Of a stretch of DNA of 64,000 nucleotides, positions 58,717 to 64,000 are shown piece by piece. The first letter of the stretch is position 1. Every line of letters begins with the position of its first letter. The stretch is from positions 6,948,221 through 7,012,220 of the forward strand of contig OX422202.1 in NCBI GenBank assembly GCA_949130485.1, given 5' to 3'. The stretch is from Agelas oroides. Lineage: Eukaryota; Porifera; Demospongiae; Agelasida; Agelasidae. The notes beneath the pieces are model-generated. The model searched no databases, had not been told where the DNA came from, and was given only the letters and a program-made list of their open reading frames with translations. A program made the position numbers and the translations under genes.

Positions 58717-59468
58717 CATACAGTAAACCACTCACAGTGTGTGAACACATTAATAGATTCCACCCTCATGGCTTCTGCATAATACTTGACTATAATCACC
58801 CTTATCACAACACACACAGAACATCATTATTTTCGCTCCGTGGGTAGGTACATGTACTAATGACTAGGCAGGTGCTGAATGTGGTATGCACAAGTTTGAG
58901 GTTGACAAATATAAAAACTCATGTCAGCCCTGCACGACAACACACAGACTGGGCATAGCTTCACACTAGTGTGGGGCTCACTCAGGTATGGCCCACACTT
59001 AGAGGTAGATTCATGGACTACCACAGTGAGGCTGAAAATGCAGGGTACATTGCACTCAAAAATGGCATCTTTCTTTCTGCAGTTAAACTAGGCTGAATTC
59101 ATCACTCATCTCTAGTCCCCTTCTTTGCTCTTCCCCACATTATTACACATATCATATGAAAGACTATATTACCATATAAGGCAGTACATCACTATTAATA
59201 GTTGCTTAACTATGACATATTTTGTGTAGGATGGGGGGAAACCCTGGAAGATTTTATCAGGTGTATGACTCAATTGGTAGTAGATGTTGCTGTCCCCCCA
59301 TGTGGATAACAGGCCTTCCCCACCTTTTATTCAATCAAAAACTAGGCAATGGAAGAAGGCCTGGGGACAAGACTGTAGATCTACCACACAGTGCCCCCAC
59401 ACTGTAACCATATTTTGGTCATCTCAGTTGCATGCCTGTTGTGTAAGTGAAACATTATGAACTTCATC
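58717..59468. other. Spacer after membrane-protein copy 2
   Basis: No gene seen. Around 59300-59380 there is a sequence pair (AGGCCTTCCCCACC ... GGAAGAAGGCCTGGGGACAAG) resembling hairpin-element ends. Confidence 0.5.
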
Positions 59469-59746
59469 AAAGGATGCTTACAATTTGTCTCAAAGTGTAG
59501 TTGAGAAGCTTCTCCCTTTTGTTATATTAGGATCATCTTGCAGAAAGCCTATAAATCAGCATTTCTGGTAAGGTTTGGTGTTTCTTTGATCCTACACATC
59601 TGCCCCTGGAGGAGTTCCTTGGTTGCATGGTTATGGTAGAAATGTAGCCAAATAGCTAGGCTTTCTGCAAGAAGATCCTAAGTTAACAAAAAGGAGAAGT
59701 GTCTCAACTACACTTAAGCTTTCAATCAAATTGGAAGCATCCCTTT
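59469..59746. mobile_element. ~278-bp foldback element with ~100-bp inverted repeats
   Basis: The left arm (AAGGATGCTTACAATTTG ... AGTGTAGTTGAGA ... TTAGGATCATCTTGCAGAAA) is mirrored by the right arm (TTTCTGCAAGAAGATCCTAA ... CTCAACTACACTT ... GAAGCATCCCTTT). The centre is short and non-coding. A different family from the TAGCCTCG elements. Confidence 0.75.
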
Positions 59747-59837
59747 AAGTTTGTAATGTGTCACGTACACAACAGGCATGCAACTGAGATGACCATAATA
59801 TGGTCGAAGTAACCCAAATGTTTTTACAGTGCAGCCC

Positions 59838-59993
59838 CTGTCAACATGCACTCCACTATACCACACAGTGCCCCCAGCCCCTGTCAACACTCCACTATAC
59901 CACACAGTGTCCCCAGCTCCTGTCAACACTCCACTGTACCACACAGTGCCCCCAGCCCCTGTCAACACTCCACTATACCACACAGTGTCCCCT
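59838..59993. repeat. Inverted outlier of the 41/38-bp minisatellite
   Basis: About four units of CCCCTGTCAACACTCCACTA + TACCACACAGTG, the reverse complement of the large array at 61618-63405. The last unit runs into GGGAAGAAGGCCTGGGGACA, a hairpin-element-like end. Confidence 0.85.
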
Positions 59994-60079
59994 GGGCAAT
60001 GGGAAGAAGGCCTGGGGACAAGACTGTAGATATGTGAGCAGAACCATGACACAAAATGGGGCTAATACTACTTGACAAG

Positions 60080-60189
60080 TAGCCTCGTTCCCAGGCCCCG
60101 CCCAGCTTTCCGTCGCTTATTAGTATGGTAAAGAGGCTTTTCCGTACTGCAAGCAATGGAAAGCTGGGCGGGGCCTGGGAACGAGGCTA
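60080..60189. mobile_element. 110-bp hairpin transposon (TAGCCTCG family), 9-bp target duplication
   Basis: An almost perfect palindrome: TAGCCTCGTTCCCAGGCC, then CCGCCCAGCTTTCC and the inverse at the other end. Flanked by CTTGACAAG at 60071-60079 and 60190-60198. Non-coding. Confidence 0.85.
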
Positions 60190-60784
60190 CTTGACAAGCT
60201 GGTCAGTATCAAATATGGAAGGCCTCACTGTGCACTGTTGAAAGGCAACTGTACTAGTGCATGTACACTCTCGTCACAGGCTGTGTACAACGCTCATAAC
60301 TGTCTTACCGCATCCTGATCAGGAACATGAGGATGGTGTTTGTGCATGCATGTACACCAATTCTTAACACAACTTAATCCCTTTTAACTGTGTACATGTG
60401 TGTTCTAATCCCTTTCAACTGATTACATACATACATCATAGTTTAGCTGAAACCCAGTGTTGTCAACAAACTACGCTGTGATCACAGTCCACAGTTAACA
60501 CTGTGTGTGAATGGTCTAAATGAGTTCATTGTGCCCACACACTCAATAGTCCATTGAATAATTATGGTAATGGCTACCTGAGTGGTGGTCAGTGCCCACC
60601 ATACTGTGACAGTTGGATGCTGAAAGTCTTGCTACCTGTCATGCACATAGTACCACATCCTTACCACAAGCTACCTGTCACATCCTTACCACAAGTGGTG
60701 TTTATATGTGTACAACATGAGCTGCTGGGTGAAACATGAGGCTGTGTTTTGGCATGTAGCTACCCATCACCACAGATGACATAT

Positions 60785-60824
60785 TAGCCTCGTACCCAGG
60801 CCACGTGGGCTGGGTACGAGGCTA
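60785..60824. mobile_element. 40-bp minimal hairpin transposon, 9-bp target duplication
   Basis: Consists of TAGCCTCGTACCCAGGCC, a four-base CACGTG-centred turn and the inverse end, and nothing else. Flanked by ATGACATAT at 60776-60784 and 60825-60833. It has the same end motif and duplication length as the larger members. Confidence 0.75.
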
Positions 60825-61346
60825 ATGACATATATACTAACACTAATGTGATCAACCAACCATGCATCCCCTCTTATCACAGTCCCCTCTTATCACAGTC
60901 CCCTCTTATCACAGTCAGTGTAGACCACTCAGCATGCATCACTGGCCATTCCACTGCATGGAATGGGTTCCTCCAGTGCCCACACACAAACCAAATATGG
61001 TAATCATTACCATTGGGGGTTAGTACCTACTGTTCCATGACAGCATGGAACAAGCATGCAGTATACCACATAGGTAGTAACCCTACTGGAACAAGCATGC
61101 AGTATACCACATAGGTAGTAACCCTACTGGAACCAAGCATGCATCATCAGGTTGCAGTGTCTACTATTTTGGAACTGTACATTATTCAATTACCTAAAAA
61201 GGAAGAAGGTACTTGCTTTAAAATCAAGGGGAAAGTTTTTCCAGGATGGTATTTGCAGGAAATGACAACAGTATAAAATGTACAGCAAAACAAGCTGTGC
61301 AAGCATTGGCATGCAGTGTTGACGGTGGTAGAGAGAAGAGTGGAAG

Positions 61347-63787
61347 ATGGCTTCTGAACTTGCAGTTAAAATAGTGAGTACAACACTATCGCTACGCTAG
61401 TAGGGCTTGTGTGGCCTGTGGGTATGTGGTCTGTGTAAACATGTACATGGGTTGGTTTTGGCCACAATAGCAGGGAGTGAATATCATTCATTTGCACATA
61501 CTGTACTATCATAAGTCTAGGCAAGTTTACAGTAAACTACAGTAAGTGTGAGCATGTGCATACAAAGTTTACACTGTACACGAATTGTTGTGTTACCACA
61601 CAGTGCTTGACAACATAGCACTGTGTGGTATAGTGGAGTGTTGACAGGAGCTGGGAGGACACTGTGTGGCATAGTGGAGTGTTGACAGGAGCTGGGAGGA
61701 CACTGTGTGGCATAGTGGAGTGTTGACAGGAGCTGGGAGGACACTGTGTGGCATAGTGGAGTGTTGACAGGAGCTGGGAGGACACTGTGTGGCATAGTGG
61801 AGTGTTGACAGGAGCTGGGAGGACACTGTGTGGTATAGTGGAGTGTTGACAGGAGCTGGGAGGACACTGTGTGGTATAGTGGAGTGTTGACAGGAGCTGG
61901 GAGGACACTGTGTGGTATAGTGGAGTGTTGACAGGAGCTGGGGACACTGTGTGGCATATGGTGGAGTGTTGACAGGAGCTGGGGGCACTGTGTGGTACAG
62001 TGGAGTGTTGACAGGAGCTGGGGGCACTGTGTGGTTTAGTGGAGTGTTGACAGGAGCTGGGGGCACTGTGTGGTATAGTGGAGTGTTGACAGGAGCTGGG
62101 GGCACTGTGTGGTATAGTAGAGTGTTGACAGGAGCTGGGGACACTGTGTGGTATAGTGGAGTGTTGACAGGAGCTGAGAGGACACTGTGTGGTATAGTGG
62201 AGTGTTGACAGGAGCTGGGGGCACTGTGCGGTATAGTAGAGTGTTGACAGGAGCTGGGGGCACTGTGTGGTACAGTGGAGTGTTGACAGGAGCTGGGAGG
62301 ACACTGTGTGGTACAGTGGAGTGTTGACAGGAGCTGGGGGCACTGTGTGGTACAGTGGAGTGTTGACAGGAGCTGGGAGGACACTGTGTGGTACAGTGGA
62401 GTGTTGACAGGAGCTGGGGGCACTGTGTGGTACAGTGGAGTGTTGACAGGAGCTGGGAGGACACTGTGTGGTATAGTGGAGTGTTGACAGGAGCTGCATG
62501 GGGCACTGTGTGGTACAGTGGAGTGTTGACAGGAGCTGCATGGGGCACTGTGTGGTATAGTGGAGTGTTGACAGGAGCTGGGAGGACACTGTGTGGTATA
62601 GTAGAGTGTTGACAGGAGCTTGGGTGGGGGGCACTGTGTGGTACAGTGGAGTGTTGACAGGAGCTGGGGACACTGTGTGTTGACAGGAGCTGGGGGCACT
62701 GTGTGTGAAGATTCAGCAGTTGTTGCAACAACAAACCTGCCTTGTCCACATGTAGCAAACCCACTACTTGAGAAAAGCAAAGTGGGGTCACTGCCAGGGA
62801 ATGACAGTTCTGAATTGTTGGTTGGATGAAAAAAAGTCGTCAAGTAAACAAGTTCTATGACAAAACGGCTGGTATTTTGTCTTGACAGGAGCTGGGGGCA
62901 CTGTGTGGTATAGTGGAGTGTTGACAGGAGCTGGGGGCACTGTGTGGTACAGTGGAGTGTTGACAGGAGCTGGGCGGGACACTGTGTGGTACAGTGGAGT
63001 GTTGACAGGAGCTGGGGGCACTGTGTGGTATAGTGGAGTGTTGACAGGAGCTGGGGGCACTGTGTGGTACAGTGGAGTGTTGACAGGAGCTGGGGACACT
63101 GTGTGGTATAGTGGAGTGTTGACAGGAGCTGGGGGCACTGTGTGGTACAGTGGAGTGTTGACAGGAGCTGGGGACACTGTGTGGTATAGTGGAGTGTTGA
63201 CAGGAGCTGGGGGCACTGTGTGGCATATGGTGGAGTGTTGACAGGAGCTGGGGGCACTGTGTGGTATAGTGGAGTGTTGACAGGAGCTGGGGGCACTGTG
63301 TGGTATAGTGGAGTGTTGACAGGAGCTGGGGGCACTGTGTGGTACAGTGGAGTGTTGACAGGAGCTGGGGGCACTGTGCGGTATAGTGGAGTGTTGACAG
63401 GAGACAATAAGGCATGGTATTGAGCACTCTAAGAAGGGAGATGTCCAAAGTTTTGACATTTTAGTTACAGAATGAGTTGAAGTGTACAGAGCTGCTGCTG
63501 AAGGAATTGGGTAGGGTATTCCCTAGAGAACTGTGTATAGCCCCAGGGGAAGGTATATTTACATCAGTGACTTCCCCTTGTCTGTGTTATTAAACACGGG
63601 AGTCAACTACTGTTTTGAGTTCCAAACAACAAACAATTGGTCTTTCCAAAATGTTGATATACTGGAACATTTGGTAACATGGAGGGTCTCCCCCCCAACA
63701 GGTTCGGCTGTTTCTTGCAGTCCTGTCAGCGGCTGGCTGGATCATATTCGTCATAGGGTTCGGCGAGATCTACCACCACCTTGAAAA
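61347..63787 (+). CDS. Four-helix membrane protein, tandem copy 3 (5' part; runs off right edge)
   Basis: Exon 1 at 61347-61373 encodes MASELAVKI and ends at GTGAGT. Exon 2 at 63702-63787 encodes VRLFLAVLSAAGWIIFVIGF and GEIYHHLEK, ending at GTAAGC in phase 2. Both exon phases and the helix-1 pattern match copies 1 and 2. The 2.3-kb intron is mostly a minisatellite. Helices 2-4 should lie right of the window. Confidence 0.65.
61618..62706. repeat. 41/38-bp minisatellite, first block
   Basis: About 27 units of CACTGTGTGGTATAGTGGAG + TGTTGACAGGAGCTGGGAGG, with shorter GGGGG variants, in intron 1 of membrane-protein copy 3. Long frames on both strands are artefacts. Confidence 0.95.
62883..63405. 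repeat. 41/38-bp minisatellite, second block
   Basis: About 14 further units of the same repeat, separated from the first block by 176 bp of unique sequence (62707-62882). Confidence 0.95.
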
Positions 63788-63905
63788 GTAAGCCCCCACC
63801 AGTGGTACAAGAAGCATAGAACGGTGGGAAGTTGTAGTTGCCTGCTCAGTGGTCAGGAATATTGGTTGCTCAAACCTCGACCTTGGGTGCCTCATACCTT
63901 CAAAT

Positions 63906-63926
63906 GTGTCACACACACCCATACCA

Positions 63927-64000
<74 letters not shown>
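63906..64000. repeat. CA microsatellite at right edge
   Basis: CA repeat running to the end of the window, in intron 2 of membrane-protein copy 3. Confidence 0.95.

Noticed and set aside
61537-63407. Frames of 378-604 residues (HSTIPHSVPSSCQ repeats)
   Set aside because: Minisatellite artefact within intron 1 of membrane-protein copy 3.

Overview
The window is nuclear DNA of an animal, probably an early-branching marine invertebrate; a sponge would fit, but the sequence alone does not settle this. The genes are cut into many short exons by GT-AG introns with C/T-rich acceptors. They encode typical metazoan proteins: RNA polymerase subunit RPB6, cytochrome b5 reductase 4, the ciliary protein CEP162 and a sorbitol-dehydrogenase-type enzyme. 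Perhaps a third of the window is tandem repeat, and small palindromic transposons are scattered through it. Most long open frames lie on minisatellites and are not genes.

Layout. 1-9.56 kb (minus strand): a tandem cluster of GIY-YIG nuclease-like genes, one intact-looking (4508-6426), two with minisatellite-encoded tails (1334-3914 and 7253-9559), one entering from the left edge, plus eroded fragments. About 4 kb of this cluster is duplicated. 10.2-14.35 kb (plus): the last five exons of a sorbitol dehydrogenase; the zinc-domain half is not in the window. 15.4-32.78 kb (minus): POLR2F/RPB6, six small exons over 17 kb, with introns full of minisatellites and hairpin transposons. 32.78-32.99 kb: short divergent promoter. 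32.99-40.15 kb (plus): complete 17-exon CYB5R4. 41.15-51.88 kb (minus): the 3' fourteen exons of CEP162, tail-to-tail with CYB5R4. 53.6-63.8 kb (plus): three tandem genes for a small four-helix membrane protein family that I do not recognise; the third runs off the right edge.

There is no operon-like logic. POLR2F and CYB5R4 share a promoter region, CYB5R4 and CEP162 converge, and the GIY-YIG and four-helix genes are local tandem expansions. The most notable items are: the GIY-YIG family (one copy ends in a PCNA-binding-like motif, another changes reading frame inside its coding minisatellite); a family of hairpin transposons sharing one terminal motif and 9-bp target duplications, down to 40 bp in size; a 44-bp array whose every unit carries splice-acceptor-like and splice-donor-like sequence; and a membrane-protein gene in which a CA microsatellite has replaced an intron and left an open reading frame.
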